64,000 nucleotides of DNA from Guptibacillus algicola (GCF_020171805.1 NZ_JAIVAF010000003.1:434001-498000); one strand, 5' to 3'; shown: positions 26,520 to 35,446, counted from the stretch's first letter. The notes: generated by a model from the sequence alone, not told the origin. Numbers and translations: made by a program.

Positions 26520-27682
26520 TCCTGTTCCTCCTCGTCGCTATATGAATCAATGATGTTCCCGACATCATTTACTGTGATCTTGACATCATAAGTAAGAGTA
26601 GCATTCTTAAAAGCTGAGCGTTTTTCCATTTTACTCATCGACGGGTACCTTGAAAATAGTCCTAATAGGTCTAGCTCTTCTTCTTGAAGCTTATCAGTCA
26701 ATTCACTGAGCTTTGCCTCAAGGCTTTTGTTCGCTTCACTTTCCATCTCCTCGATCGCTTTTAACGTTAACGTATCAGTCACCTTACTGTTTAAGAAGTC
26801 CGCTTTACATGTAATCCTGAATCCAAACCGATACGGATTTTCTCCTATTGTTTTTTTCTTACTTTTACATCTGTTGATATCTAAAAAATGCGCTACTTCT
26901 TCATCTTTCGATACGGTCAAAGGTAACTGATTCAATTGATTCTTCAACAGGTTATACAGGGCCATTTCCTCCTCTGAAAGTAAGACAGGTTCGGCATTTT
27001 TTTGATAAGCGACCCCACCAACAAACTGTGCATGCCCGCTACTCGTGTCAACTTCATTTAAGAAATCAGTCGTTTGTGCGTTATCATCTAAGAAAACGAC
27101 TGCAGGAAATAATAGATTACCGTCACGATAGTATTTTTCAACGTTATCTCTCACCCTATATTTCAAAACAGTGGCTGAGAAATGCCGCTTCGAGGCCTGT
27201 AGGTTCTCGAAAAGCCATTGCCCTGGAAGAATATTAATCTTTGTTAACCGAAACATTGTTTCTGAAAGAGGTTGAAGGGAGACCGCTGTTTGGATTGGTG
27301 CTCTCGTTTCACTATTACGGTCAAGAAAGTTAAAGATCTCTTCCATATCAGAAATTTCTAGGTCACTAGATAACAGGAGAAAGTTTGTTTTTGCAAAGAA
27401 CAAGTGTCGTGGAACTTGAAGGCTTGCTTTGTCTACTGCAGCTTTCAATGATTTGTGTTTACTAACAAACGTATAGACGGGACTTGAATCGATCCTTTTT
27501 TCTTGAGTAGCAAAAGATGTAGGGTTTACAATCTGAAGGTAAATAACGAACTCATCTGTGTTTTTATCTTTCTCGATCCCTATCATGTCCACGATAACAA
27601 GTTCTGAGATATCACCCTGATCCCAGCATCCGGAAAGGAGGAGGATGAGAAAAAGAGGGAGAAGAGCACTAATTTTTCTCAT
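26516..27682 (-). CDS. Spore germinant receptor C subunit (GerC family lipoprotein)
   Basis: 388-aa lipoprotein of the Ger(x)C family (PF05504/PF25198). Lipobox LLSGC followed by WDQGDISEL, a nearly invariant opening in GerC proteins. The mature protein sits on the outer face of the inner spore membrane. Ribosome site AAAGGAG. It follows the A subunit by 4 bp and overlaps the B gene, giving the order A-C-B-D. Confidence 0.94.
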   Translation of the reverse strand: MRKISALLPLFLILLLSGCWDQGDISELVIVDMIGIEKDKNTDEFVIYLQIVNPTSFATQEKRIDSSPVYTFVSKHKSLKAAVDKASLQVPRHLFFAKTNFLLLSSDLEISDMEEIFNFLDRNSETRAPIQTAVSLQPLSETMFRLTKINILPGQWLFENLQASKRHFSATVLKYRVRDNVEKYYRDGNLLFPAVVFLDDNAQTTDFLNEVDTSSGHAQFVGGVAYQKNAEPVLLSEEEMALYNLLKNQLNQLPLTVSKDEEVAHFLDINRCKSKKKTIGENPYRFGFRITCKADFLNSKVTDTLTLKAIEEMESEANKSLEAKLSELTDKLQEEELDLLGLFSRYPSMSKMEKRSAFKNATLTYDVKITVNDVGNIIDSYSDEEEQE

Positions 27683-27686
27683 GTTA

Positions 27687-29120
27687 CTACTCCTTTCTTC
27701 CGATTCCTTTAGGGATTTGGTTTTTCACCCAGTTATCAGGTAGACGAACAAACGTGTCTCGTAAATCACGCAAATTTAGGGGTGCGAATGGAGTGAGATA
27801 CGATACTCCGAAAGACTGAAGAGAGGCTGAATGAATCAGCACGACCAAAAACAAGAAAAACATGCCATAAAACCCTAGTGTTCCACCTGCTAAGAGAAAG
27901 CCGAATCGAAGGATTCTTCCGGTAACACCGAAATTGTAGGCAGGACTAACGAAGTTCGCAACGGCTGTTAGCGACACAACGATTACGACGGCTGCTGAAA
28001 TCAAGCCAGCTTGAACCGCAGCCTGCCCGAGCACAAGTGCACCAACGATTGATATGGCAGAGCCGATCGCGACAGGCATTCGAACACCTGCTTCACGTAG
28101 AACTTCGAAAATAAACTCCATAATCAACACTTCAACGAGAGATGGATATGGAAGCCCCTCACGCTGAGCTGCAAAACTGTATAGCAGAAGGCTAGGGATC
28201 ATTTCTTGGTGGTACGTTGTAAGTGCTACGAAAAGTCCTGGTACGAGCGTACCCCAGATGAACGTTGTAAACCGTAACAACCGAAGCAAAGATGCAATGT
28301 CCCATCGTTGATAATAATCTTCAGGAGCTTGAAAAAATTCAGTGAATAGGGCAGGAACTGTTAAAGCGAAGGGAGTGCCTTCTGTTAGAATTGCGACTCG
28401 CCCTTCAATCAGCCTAGAGGCTACTTTTGCAGGTAGCTCGGTATTTGAAATCGTAGGAAACAGAGACGCTTGTTTATCAACGATTGCTTCCTCAATCATT
28501 TGGGATTCAAGTATGATGTTGATATCAACTTGGTTGAGTCGCGTGAACACCTCATCTATGATTTCCTTAGGAGCAGTGCCCTCGATATAGCTCACAATGA
28601 CTTTTGTTTTTGTCACGTTTCCTAATTGAAGGCTAACTAATCGAAGATTGGGATTTCTAATACGCATGCGAAGCAATCCAATGTTCTTATCGAGTCTTTC
28701 AGTAAATGCTTCATGAGGACCTCTGATGTTGATCTCCGTCTCAGATGGAACGATATCTCTTCCTTCCGTCGACGAAACATCACATATGACGTATGCATTC
28801 GAATTGCTCAGGATAATAACCGCCATTCCTTCTAAAAGGTCATTCAACAACTCATCGCTTGACTCTTTTAGCGAGGCGGGTGTGGTAACGATATTCATGT
28901 ACTCATCAAGGAAATAGTCATCTTCAGAGGATGCTTGAATCTTCTTAACGACACCTCTTTTTAGTTCAACTTGTTCTACAAGACTTTTAAAATAGATGAT
29001 GGCAAGAGAAACAGAACCTTTCTCAACGATATGAAAAATTAAATCTTCGGGTTGTCCGAAAGCCTGTTTAATGTGTTCAATCCGCTTATGAAAGGAACCC
29101 TTTTTTCTCATATTGAGCAT
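27687..29120 (-). CDS. Spore germinant receptor A subunit (GerA family)
   Basis: 477-aa GerA-family protein (PF03323). The ATG at 29120 is 8 nt after GAGG; a GTG and an ATG just upstream overlap the ribosome site. The N-terminal cytoplasmic domain (about 1-240) is followed by the membrane domain with SRLIEGRVAILTEGTPFALTVP, PGLFVALTTYHQEMIP and the EAGVRMPVAIGSAISIVG segment, all strongly conserved in GerA. The receptor lets dormant spores sense nutrients. It is the first gene of the operon. Developmental sigma-G control is expected but no convincing promoter was seen. Confidence 0.95.
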   Translation of the reverse strand: MLNMRKKGSFHKRIEHIKQAFGQPEDLIFHIVEKGSVSLAIIYFKSLVEQVELKRGVVKKIQASSEDDYFLDEYMNIVTTPASLKESSDELLNDLLEGMAVIILSNSNAYVICDVSSTEGRDIVPSETEINIRGPHEAFTERLDKNIGLLRMRIRNPNLRLVSLQLGNVTKTKVIVSYIEGTAPKEIIDEVFTRLNQVDINIILESQMIEEAIVDKQASLFPTISNTELPAKVASRLIEGRVAILTEGTPFALTVPALFTEFFQAPEDYYQRWDIASLLRLLRFTTFIWGTLVPGLFVALTTYHQEMIPSLLLYSFAAQREGLPYPSLVEVLIMEFIFEVLREAGVRMPVAIGSAISIVGALVLGQAAVQAGLISAAVVIVVSLTAVANFVSPAYNFGVTGRILRFGFLLAGGTLGFYGMFFLFLVVLIHSASLQSFGVSYLTPFAPLNLRDLRDTFVRLPDNWVKNQIPKGIGRKE

Positions 29121-29152
29121 TTGCATCACCTCGATCTTTTTACCTATATAGC

Positions 29153-29179
29153 ATTACTGTGTGCAATCCTCACAGTAAT
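29153..29179. repeat. Inverted repeat in the leader of the ger operon
   Basis: Perfect 9-bp arms ATTACTGTG / CACAGTAAT with a 9-bp centre, 33 bp upstream of the gerA-type start. It could be an operator or an RNA hairpin in the leader. Confidence 0.7.
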
Positions 29180-29225
29180 ATGCCAATCGATAAAAAAAGA
29201 AAGTAACTTAGATGAAATGAATATG

Positions 29226-29256
29226 AAAAAGGCCACTATGAGCTAAAGCGGCCTTT
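29226..29256 (-). terminator. Terminator of the Prx6-type gene
   Basis: On the minus strand AAAGGCCGCT / AGTGGCCTTT followed by further T. It separates the peroxiredoxin gene from the ger operon. Confidence 0.8.
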
Positions 29257-29288
29257 ACGTTATTTATTCTTTTTTAAAGTTTTTTAAG

Positions 29289-29948
29289 TTATTCCTTCAA
29301 GTCTTTTTGACACAAATACCAGTCGATACATTCGAGATTTGGGTCCATCTTCCGATCGTTCATCTCTTTTACCGTTTTAGGTGGAGAAACGAGTGTCTTA
29401 TCTCCAGGTTCCCAATTTGCTGGAGTAGGTACACCTTTGTCATCCGTAGTTTTCAATGCTTTAACAAGTCTTAAGATTTCCTGCATGTTTCTGCCTGTAG
29501 TTAATGGGTAATAGATGATCGAACGAACGACTTGCTTATCATCCACTACGAAAACAGCTCGACTAGTTTCAGTCTGACTTTCACCAGGCATAATCATTCC
29601 GTATTTAGTTGCAACTTCACGGTCGAGGTCTGCAATAACCGGGAACTCGATTTCTTTATTAAAGTTCTTCTCAATATTTCGAATCCAGGCAAGGTGAGAG
29701 GATACACTGTCAACACTTAGACCGATCAATTCAACACCAAGGTCCCGAAGCTCAGGGTAAATCTCCTGAAATGCAACGAATTCTGTCGTGCATACAGGCG
29801 TGAAATCTGCCGGGTGAGAGAATAGAATAAACCATTTACCTTTGTAGTCACCGAGAGAGATGTTCCCTTGGGTACTTGTAGCAGAAAAGTCTGGTGCGGG
29901 TGATCCGATTCTTGGTAATTGGTAGGTTGTTTCCGTTTCTGACATCAT
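29289..29948 (-). CDS. Peroxiredoxin, 1-Cys/Prx6 type
   Basis: 219-aa thiol peroxidase. The N-terminal AhpC-TSA domain has the peroxidatic cysteine in HPADFTPVCTTEF (about residue 53); the C-terminal 1-cysPrx_C domain follows, with RSIIYYPLTTGRN and the ending ECIDWYLC. Length and the long C-terminal part place it in the Prx6 group rather than AhpC. Ribosome site AAGGAGGAGG. It detoxifies hydrogen and organic peroxides in the cytoplasm, together with the catalase and the candidate selenoprotein in this window. Confidence 0.93.
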   Translation of the reverse strand: MMSETETTYQLPRIGSPAPDFSATSTQGNISLGDYKGKWFILFSHPADFTPVCTTEFVAFQEIYPELRDLGVELIGLSVDSVSSHLAWIRNIEKNFNKEIEFPVIADLDREVATKYGMIMPGESQTETSRAVFVVDDKQVVRSIIYYPLTTGRNMQEILRLVKALKTTDDKGVPTPANWEPGDKTLVSPPKTVKEMNDRKMDPNLECIDWYLCQKDLKE

Positions 29949-30108
29949 GCTATTCCTCCTCCTTAATACGTTCTATAGCCGATGTTCCACAAAGGATGAG
30001 AGTTAAACTGAGAAATCCGTTGTGAATTTTGAGTAAAACTTTACTACTATTTCTCTTTTTTTCCATTCGTAACTTCGATAGACTAAGTGAAAAGAGAGGA
30101 GTGGCGAT

Positions 30109-30960
30109 GTGCAAATTGAATTTTTAGGAACTGGCGGGGCGATGGCTACACCTCGTCCACTATGTACTTGTGATGTATGTAAGGAAGCGAGAGAAAAAGG
30201 GGTTCCATACAGCAGATCTGGACCTAGTGTGTTTGTTCACGGGCCGAATGTCTTAATCGATACACCTGAAGATAGCTATATGCAGGTAAACCGTTCAACA
30301 GTGAAGAAAGTCGATGGCGTCTTGTACTCTCATTGGCACCCAGATCATGTGATGGGGAGAAGGGTTCTCGAAACGATGAATGCTGATTGGATCAACTACC
30401 CTCCGAAGGGGACAACCATGAATGTGTATTTACCCGAACAAGTGGGAATCGATTTTGAGAATCGGTTAGGATCTGGTGAACATCTTGCTTTTTTTGAAAG
30501 CCAGAATTTTATTGCGTTACATCATCTAAAGGATGGGGAATCGATTACGTTAAATGGTGTAACGGTTACACCATTTCGACTGGCAGAGGATTATGTTTAT
30601 GCATTTTTGTTCGAAGACGGAAAGGAACGAATCTTAATCGCCCCTGATGAGTTATATGGGTGGAATCCACCAGAACTCGGTGAACTAGATCTTGCCGTTC
30701 TTCCAACCGGAGTATTTGAATTCAACCCATTTACTGGTGAAAGACAAATCTCAGAAATCCATCCTGTTTTAAGTGAAGAAGCGACATTTGAACAAACGCT
30801 TGAGATTATAGACAAGTTGAATGTGAAATCCGTTTATTTAACGCACGTAGAGGAGCCTGATCAATTAGGATACGATGAACTCCTGAAACTTGAAAAGCAA
30901 TTAAAGGATAGCGGTAAACCAATTTCCTTTGCTTTTGACACATTGAAGGTTGAGATTTAG
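30109..30960 (+). CDS. Metallo-beta-lactamase-fold hydrolase, PhnP-like
   Basis: 283-aa MBL-fold hydrolase. The metal motif is SHWHPDH (about residues 77-83). The start has LGTGGAMATPRPLCTCDVC, a CxCxxC zinc knuckle typical of PhnP-like cyclic phosphodiesterases. Asp in APDELYGW and His in YLTHVEEPD complete the site. It starts at GTG (30109) with GAGGAGTGG as ribosome site. No phn genes are nearby, so the cyclic phosphate substrate is a guess from family. Confidence 0.85.
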   Translation: MQIEFLGTGGAMATPRPLCTCDVCKEAREKGVPYSRSGPSVFVHGPNVLIDTPEDSYMQVNRSTVKKVDGVLYSHWHPDHVMGRRVLETMNADWINYPPKGTTMNVYLPEQVGIDFENRLGSGEHLAFFESQNFIALHHLKDGESITLNGVTVTPFRLAEDYVYAFLFEDGKERILIAPDELYGWNPPELGELDLAVLPTGVFEFNPFTGERQISEIHPVLSEEATFEQTLEIIDKLNVKSVYLTHVEEPDQLGYDELLKLEKQLKDSGKPISFAFDTLKVEI

Positions 30961-31042
30961 AGCAAAGTAAGGATATAAACCGTTTAATCGATTTTTCTTT
31001 GGGGTATCATTTTACCAACAGAGAGAGAAGTGAGGTGAGGAC

Positions 31043-31297
31043 ATGGAACTATCATTCGGCTTGATCATTAATATTATTATCGCTATTTATTTATATGTTG
31101 ATGCGAAAAAACGAGACAAAAGTGCCTTTATCTGGGCAATTCTCGGTTTGATCATCGGCCCGCTAGTCCTTGGTATATACTTAATCCAAACTGGAAGAAA
31201 GCTAGCTGGTTGGATTATCGTAATCTTTGCGATCTTCTGGGTTATCCTTATCATTGTTTTAGGTGTATTAGGTGCAATAGCTGGATTACTATTCTAA
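31043..31297 (+). CDS. Small membrane protein, function unknown
   Basis: 84 aa with three hydrophobic segments (about 4-18, 28-46 and 53-83) and a basic loop DAKKRDKSAF between the first two. Good ribosome site GTGAGGTGAGGA. Followed by a terminator, so it forms its own unit. Not a family I can name. Confidence 0.75.
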   Translation: MELSFGLIINIIIAIYLYVDAKKRDKSAFIWAILGLIIGPLVLGIYLIQTGRKLAGWIIVIFAIFWVILIIVLGVLGAIAGLLF

Positions 31298-31304
31298 GTC
31301 GGAG

Positions 31305-31330
31305 ATCCGAAGCAAGAGCTTCGGATTTTC
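31305..31330 (+). terminator. Terminator after small membrane protein gene
   Basis: Perfect stem ATCCGAAGC / GCTTCGGAT, 4-nt loop, then TTTTC. Confidence 0.8.
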
Positions 31331-31373
31331 TACATAATGTACGGGAAAAGAATAAGGGAGCGGGGGAAGAAAG

Positions 31374-32258
31374 GTGAAGGATCAAAAGAGAATGTTGATG
31401 GACCTAATGGAATGGGGTAAAGCAGATGCTAATGTTCGAGCACTGTTGATGACGAGTTCACGCGCAAATCCTCATGCTTTTCGGGACGTATTTACGGATT
31501 ATGATATCGAAGTATTTGCAGAAGATCTCGAGCGATTTCTGAAAGATGACACATGGTTGAAGCGCTTTGGGGACCGCATGACGACAGTTCCACTTATTCC
31601 GAGAAAGAATGAAGGGTGGATCACGAGACTCGTTATGTATATGGACGGCACTCGTGTCGATTTCCAAATTTCTACGACCGAATCACTGAAGGAAATTGCA
31701 CAGCTTGAAGAATTGCCGCCACACTACGATTTGGGGTACAAGGTTCTTTTAGACAAAGATCAAATTGTAGAAGATATGGTAACGCCGAGTAACAAAGCGT
31801 TTTATGTGAAAAAACCAACGCAGGATGAATTTCAAGAGCTGGTTAATAGCTATTGGTGGGATACGACGTATGTTGCGAAAAGTCTGTGGCGTGATGAGCT
31901 ATTCTTCGCAAAATATATGCTCGATAATGTTATGCGATTTCAATACTTACAAAAAATCCTTGAATGGTCATTAGGAGTTCGGTTTAACTGGGAAGTGAAT
32001 CCGAACAAATGCGGTCGGTGGTTTAAGCGTTATCTCGATTCAGAAACGTGGCAGAAGCTTGAAGCAACCTATGCAGGAGCAGACATCGAGGACAATTGGA
32101 ACGCACTGTTCAATATGAATAACTTCTTCATGGAGTTATGTAGAGATGTTGCAGGTGAGTTAGGATTTGAATGTCCCGAAGAAGTAGAGATGAATATTAC
32201 TCATTATCTAACAAAAGTAAGGGAGTTAGATCCTGAGGCGGAAGAAATTGAAATCTAA
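31374..32258 (+). CDS. aadK: Aminoglycoside 6-adenylyltransferase (AadK family)
   Basis: 294-aa nucleotidyltransferase of the streptomycin adenylyltransferase family (PF04439), similar in length to B. subtilis AadK. The nucleotidyltransferase motif is degenerate but readable: LMTSSRANPHAFRDVF then TDYDIEVF, where SSRAN stands for the usual GSRAN and DYDI gives metal-binding acids. VDFQI supplies a further Asp. Conserved SYWWDTTYVAKSLWRDE follows. It starts with GTG (31374) after GGGGGAAG. It may confer low-level streptomycin resistance; chromosomal homologues are often weak. Confidence 0.85.
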   Translation: MKDQKRMLMDLMEWGKADANVRALLMTSSRANPHAFRDVFTDYDIEVFAEDLERFLKDDTWLKRFGDRMTTVPLIPRKNEGWITRLVMYMDGTRVDFQISTTESLKEIAQLEELPPHYDLGYKVLLDKDQIVEDMVTPSNKAFYVKKPTQDEFQELVNSYWWDTTYVAKSLWRDELFFAKYMLDNVMRFQYLQKILEWSLGVRFNWEVNPNKCGRWFKRYLDSETWQKLEATYAGADIEDNWNALFNMNNFFMELCRDVAGELGFECPEEVEMNITHYLTKVRELDPEAEEIEI

Positions 32259-32324
32259 AAAAGGTTTTAACCCACCTAGAATGTGGAAAAGCTCTCGTAA
32301 GAAGCTACATTTTAGGGGGAAGTT

Positions 32325-32558
32325 ATGGATGAGAAAGAACTAGTAATGGACTGGATTACTTCTGAGTTAAATTGCGATTCATTACAAATCGGCGATTATC
32401 CGTTGTATAATTGTGGTAAGTATATGAAAGATCAGAGTGGAGATTATCTCATTGTCTATTTTCACCCAGAGCGTGAAGAAGTCGTTTATACATTTAAAGA
32501 TAATGAAGATGTTTATTTCTCTGGAAATGCATATCAATGGGGTCAGGCACGTGCCTGA
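32325..32558 (+). CDS. Small protein whose 3' end lies in a palindromic repeat
   Basis: 77 aa, start ATG after AGGGGGAAGTT. Hydrophilic, no known domain. The middle (GKYMKDQSGDYLIVYF) looks like a real folded protein. The last codons and the TGA stop lie inside the 30-bp palindrome at 32536-32565, so the C-terminus (about WGQARA) is encoded by the repeat and may have replaced an older ending. Confidence 0.65.
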   Translation: MDEKELVMDWITSELNCDSLQIGDYPLYNCGKYMKDQSGDYLIVYFHPEREEVVYTFKDNEDVYFSGNAYQWGQARA

Positions 32559-32565
32559 CCCCATT
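32536..32565. repeat. Perfect 30-bp palindrome, TCAGGCAC family, copy 1
   Basis: AATGGGGTCAGGCAC followed by its exact reverse complement, then TT on the plus strand. It can act as a terminator for the 77-aa gene. A closely related copy is at 33618-33645. Confidence 0.92.
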
Positions 32566-32581
32566 TTCAGGAGGTTTACTA

Positions 32582-33619
32582 ATGGGTAACAACGTAAGTG
32601 CGAATTACCATGAAATCGATGTGAATGGCTCTCATTTCGAATGGGATACAGAAAGAGGTGATCTTAAGTATGAAGGCGATGAAGCCTTGGTATTTTGGAT
32701 CAATACAGCTTTTAAAGTCTTTCTCGACTCAATTGAAGAAATTGCAGGAAAAGATGAGACTGCGCTTGTATTAGAATCTGCTGGGTATCGGACGGGTGAG
32801 ATCGTGAGTGAGTTCTATCATGAAACGATTGGGAAAGTCGAACATATCGTAAGTAGCTTACCAAATACGTACAAAACAGCAGGCTGGGGAATCACAACGA
32901 TTATTGACGTAGACGAGGAAGAGAACACGGCAGTCGTAAAAATTCAGAACAGCTGGGAATACAAGATTAATAAGGAACAAAAGAAGCATAAGGAAGGTAC
33001 GTTCATTCCTGGGCACTGGGCAGGCGTTTTTAGCGGCTTATTTAACGAAAAAGTATGGTACGAAGTGAGAAAGAGTCAAATAGAAGGTGATGAATATTCG
33101 GAGTACGTATTTTCTCCATCTAGCATTACACCAAAAGAAAATATACACGATATGATTCAAGAGAAAAAGCGCCGTGAACTCATTGATTTAGAGAAGAAAG
33201 TGTCGGAGCGGACAAAAGAACTTCAGCAAATGATCAAGGAAATATCGGCACCGATCATCCCAGTTCTCGATCATATACTTGTTATCCCTTTAATCGGAAG
33301 ATACGATGAACACCGCTTGGACGAACTCATGACGAAAACGCTCCAAAAACTCCCTGATTATAAGGCAAATACGCTCATACTTGATTTAACAGGAATTTAT
33401 GAAGTAGATGATTTTACGATCGATTTACTACACAGCATGGTAAAAGCATCGAGGATGTTGGGTGTTTCATGTCTGTTAGTAGGAATCTCACCTAAGCTTA
33501 GTATGCAAGTCGTTCAATCGAGCGCAGAACTTGAAGGACTCACGTGCTTTTCAACGTTAAAGCATGGGATTCACTATGCTTTAGCGAGAGAAGGATTAAC
33601 GATCGAGAGTCAACGATAA
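32582..33619 (+). CDS. V4R-like sensor plus STAS domain protein (RsbR-like)
   Basis: 345 aa. The ATG at 32582 is 7 nt after CAGGAGG. The N-terminal half (about 20-200) resembles the XylR_N/V4R ligand-binding region: LESAGYRTGEIVSEFYHE, AGWGITTIID and PGHWAGVFSGLF. A charged coiled coil (EKKRRELIDLEKKVSERTKE) joins it to a C-terminal STAS domain (about 225-335) with LILDLTGIYEVDDFT. STAS proteins of this kind act in stressosomes as RsbR paralogues that sense a signal through a variable N-terminus. Both ends of the gene touch copies of the same palindrome. The ligand is unknown. Confidence 0.82.
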   Translation: MGNNVSANYHEIDVNGSHFEWDTERGDLKYEGDEALVFWINTAFKVFLDSIEEIAGKDETALVLESAGYRTGEIVSEFYHETIGKVEHIVSSLPNTYKTAGWGITTIIDVDEEENTAVVKIQNSWEYKINKEQKKHKEGTFIPGHWAGVFSGLFNEKVWYEVRKSQIEGDEYSEYVFSPSSITPKENIHDMIQEKKRRELIDLEKKVSERTKELQQMIKEISAPIIPVLDHILVIPLIGRYDEHRLDELMTKTLQKLPDYKANTLILDLTGIYEVDDFTIDLLHSMVKASRMLGVSCLLVGISPKLSMQVVQSSAELEGLTCFSTLKHGIHYALAREGLTIESQR

Positions 33620-33645
33620 AGGGTCAGGCACATGCCTGACCCCTT
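33618..33645. repeat. Near-perfect palindrome, TCAGGCAC family, copy 2
   Basis: GGGTCAGGCA / TGCCTGACCC with CA in the centre, starting at the stop codon of the V4R-STAS gene. It can terminate both that gene and the convergent gene at 33652. Confidence 0.9.
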
Positions 33646-33651
33646 CGTTTA

Positions 33652-34266
33652 TTAATTATTAATATAGCGCTCGTACACGTCACCAAAGTCTTTGATCGTA
33701 TAGTGTTTCTTTGATTCTTCTAACCAATCGAATGCAATTTGATTAATTTGCTTAAATTCTTCATGAAGGCTTGTGTTACTATGGCGCATACTCGTTAACG
33801 TGGATGAAGCTAAGTCCAGACTCTTTCTAGAGTAATCGTAATAGATTTCGTTCTCGCGTGTCAGCTCAGCAATGCGGATGAGGGATTTATATAAATCTTT
33901 TAGTTCTTCGATGAACTTCTTATGTACATCGATTGAGAAGACTTCGTTCCCTAGCTGGAATTTGATTTCGACATCAAGGTCAACGGTTCCAGCTGTTTCT
34001 AGAGCTACGTTCGTGAATTTATTGTGGCTGTATTCATAACGTCTTAACGTGCGTTTGCTGCTAGATGCACTTTTGCCGTCAACATGAATGAGGGCAAGGT
34101 TCGTAAAACAATACTCATCAGCTTTGGATTTGATTAGGAAATAGATTTTTTCTCCATCTTCATGCAGAACGTAATCATCTGCATCTACTTTGTCATAATC
34201 GACAGGTTTGATGACACTTCCAACATCACTTAATCCTAATACATCTGATGCTACTTTTTTAAACAT
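33652..34266 (-). CDS. PH-domain protein, YvbH-like
   Basis: 204-aa soluble protein with an N-terminal bacterial PH domain (ADDYVLHEDGEKIYF, YCFTNLALIHVDG, SSSKRTLRRYEY) and a helical C-terminal oligomerisation part, as in B. subtilis YvbH. The start at 34266 gives MFKKVASDVLG, the usual YvbH beginning, with AAAGGATGA as ribosome site; a longer frame upstream is not supported. Function is not established in the family. Confidence 0.85.
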   Translation of the reverse strand: MFKKVASDVLGLSDVGSVIKPVDYDKVDADDYVLHEDGEKIYFLIKSKADEYCFTNLALIHVDGKSASSSKRTLRRYEYSHNKFTNVALETAGTVDLDVEIKFQLGNEVFSIDVHKKFIEELKDLYKSLIRIAELTRENEIYYDYSRKSLDLASSTLTSMRHSNTSLHEEFKQINQIAFDWLEESKKHYTIKDFGDVYERYINN

Positions 34267-34427
34267 AAGGCTCATCCTTTCAGAATGTGAATTCCGTTGT
34301 CTGTTACTATACGAATGAGATGGTGGAAAGGTTTCACGTGTCTCACTCCTTGTTTCACCAATTTGCATAAAGGGAAAAGAATCATAGCTATCTACCTATC
34401 ACTTTGTTAGAGAAATGGGGATGTTGT

Positions 34428-35315
34428 ATGAAAAAAGCGATGTTGATCGTGAACCCTTCTTCTGGAAAAGAGAAGGCAATCGAATTTGAAGAAGACGTTG
34501 TAGCAATTTTGAAGGAAAATCATGATGAGGTGACGGTACGTTTCACTGAGAAAGCGGGCGACGCTGAACGATTTGCAACAGAAGCATGTGAAGGGACTTA
34601 TGAAACACTCATATCCCTTGGAGGAGATGGCACGATCAATGAAAGTATCAATGGGCTTGCTGAACGAGAGGATCGCCCTGCCTTTGGATTTATTCCGCTA
34701 GGTACTGTTAATGATTTTGCTAGAGCACTTGGAATACCCATGCAGCCAGATAAAGCACTAGACGTATTAAGGGAACGCCATACGAAACCCGTTGATATTG
34801 GAAAGATCAACGATCAATACTTCATGAATGTGCTTGCTGTTGGTGCAATCGCAGAAGCCGTGTATGACGTAAGCCCTGAAGAGAAGTCACGTTTTGGCCC
34901 GCTCGCTTATTTCATTGAAGGTGGAAAGGCACTTAAAGATAAGACGCCTTTCGAACTAACCGTTACATACGATGAGAAAGAATGGAGCGGGGAGTGCTAT
35001 TTGATGCTTGTGGCGCTAACCAACTCAGTGGGTGGAATTGAATCCTTTGCTTCACATGCGGAAGTAAACGATGGCTATTTCCATGTGTTTATCCTAAAGA
35101 AACTCTCGCTTCCACATGTGATTAAACTGATTCCGGACCTCTTTAATGGGAAGCTTCAAAGTAATGAACAGATCGAGTACTTCCCGGCATCGAAACTTAA
35201 CGTAAAGTCCTCAAAAGATCTCGTGGTTAATATTGATGGTGATGAAGGATTCCCCCTTCCGTTCGAAGCGAAAACCTTGCACAACGAGCTTAATATTTTT
35301 GTGAAAGAGCAGTAA
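34428..35315 (+). CDS. Lipid kinase, diacylglycerol kinase catalytic family (YegS/BmrU-like)
   Basis: 295-aa kinase of the DAGK_cat family. The start at 34428 (MKKAMLIVNPSSGKEKA) follows GGGGATGTT. The nucleotide-binding signature SLGGDGTINE is at about 58-67, followed by GFIPLGTVNDFARALGIP. It phosphorylates diacylglycerol or a related lipid at the membrane face. In Firmicutes paralogues include DgkB, YtlR and BmrU; sequence alone does not choose between them. Confidence 0.9.
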   Translation: MKKAMLIVNPSSGKEKAIEFEEDVVAILKENHDEVTVRFTEKAGDAERFATEACEGTYETLISLGGDGTINESINGLAEREDRPAFGFIPLGTVNDFARALGIPMQPDKALDVLRERHTKPVDIGKINDQYFMNVLAVGAIAEAVYDVSPEEKSRFGPLAYFIEGGKALKDKTPFELTVTYDEKEWSGECYLMLVALTNSVGGIESFASHAEVNDGYFHVFILKKLSLPHVIKLIPDLFNGKLQSNEQIEYFPASKLNVKSSKDLVVNIDGDEGFPLPFEAKTLHNELNIFVKEQ

Positions 35316-35332
35316 GTTACTGCTCTTTTTTT
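35306..35332 (+). terminator. Terminator after lipid kinase gene
   Basis: Stem AGAGCAGTAA / TTACTGCTCT overlapping the stop codon, then a T-run. Confidence 0.9.
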
Positions 35333-35446
35333 ATTGTAAAACGTAGGTCTAGTCATCAGAATACCACGCCTCTGGCATGGAATACGTCTAGATCTTATCT
35401 TTTTTGAATAAATTCCCGTAAGGATAAATTTGAGTGAGGTGAGGGA

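Noticed and set aside
29110-29200. Sigma-G promoter for the ger operon (CATATTA on the minus strand)
   Set aside because: The -10-like heptamer is acceptable but no TGAATA-like -35 lies 17-18 bp upstream.
32382-32564. Reading frames starting at the palindrome on both strands
   Set aside because: They begin with identical residues because the palindrome reads the same on both strands; no ribosome sites, and they overlap real genes.
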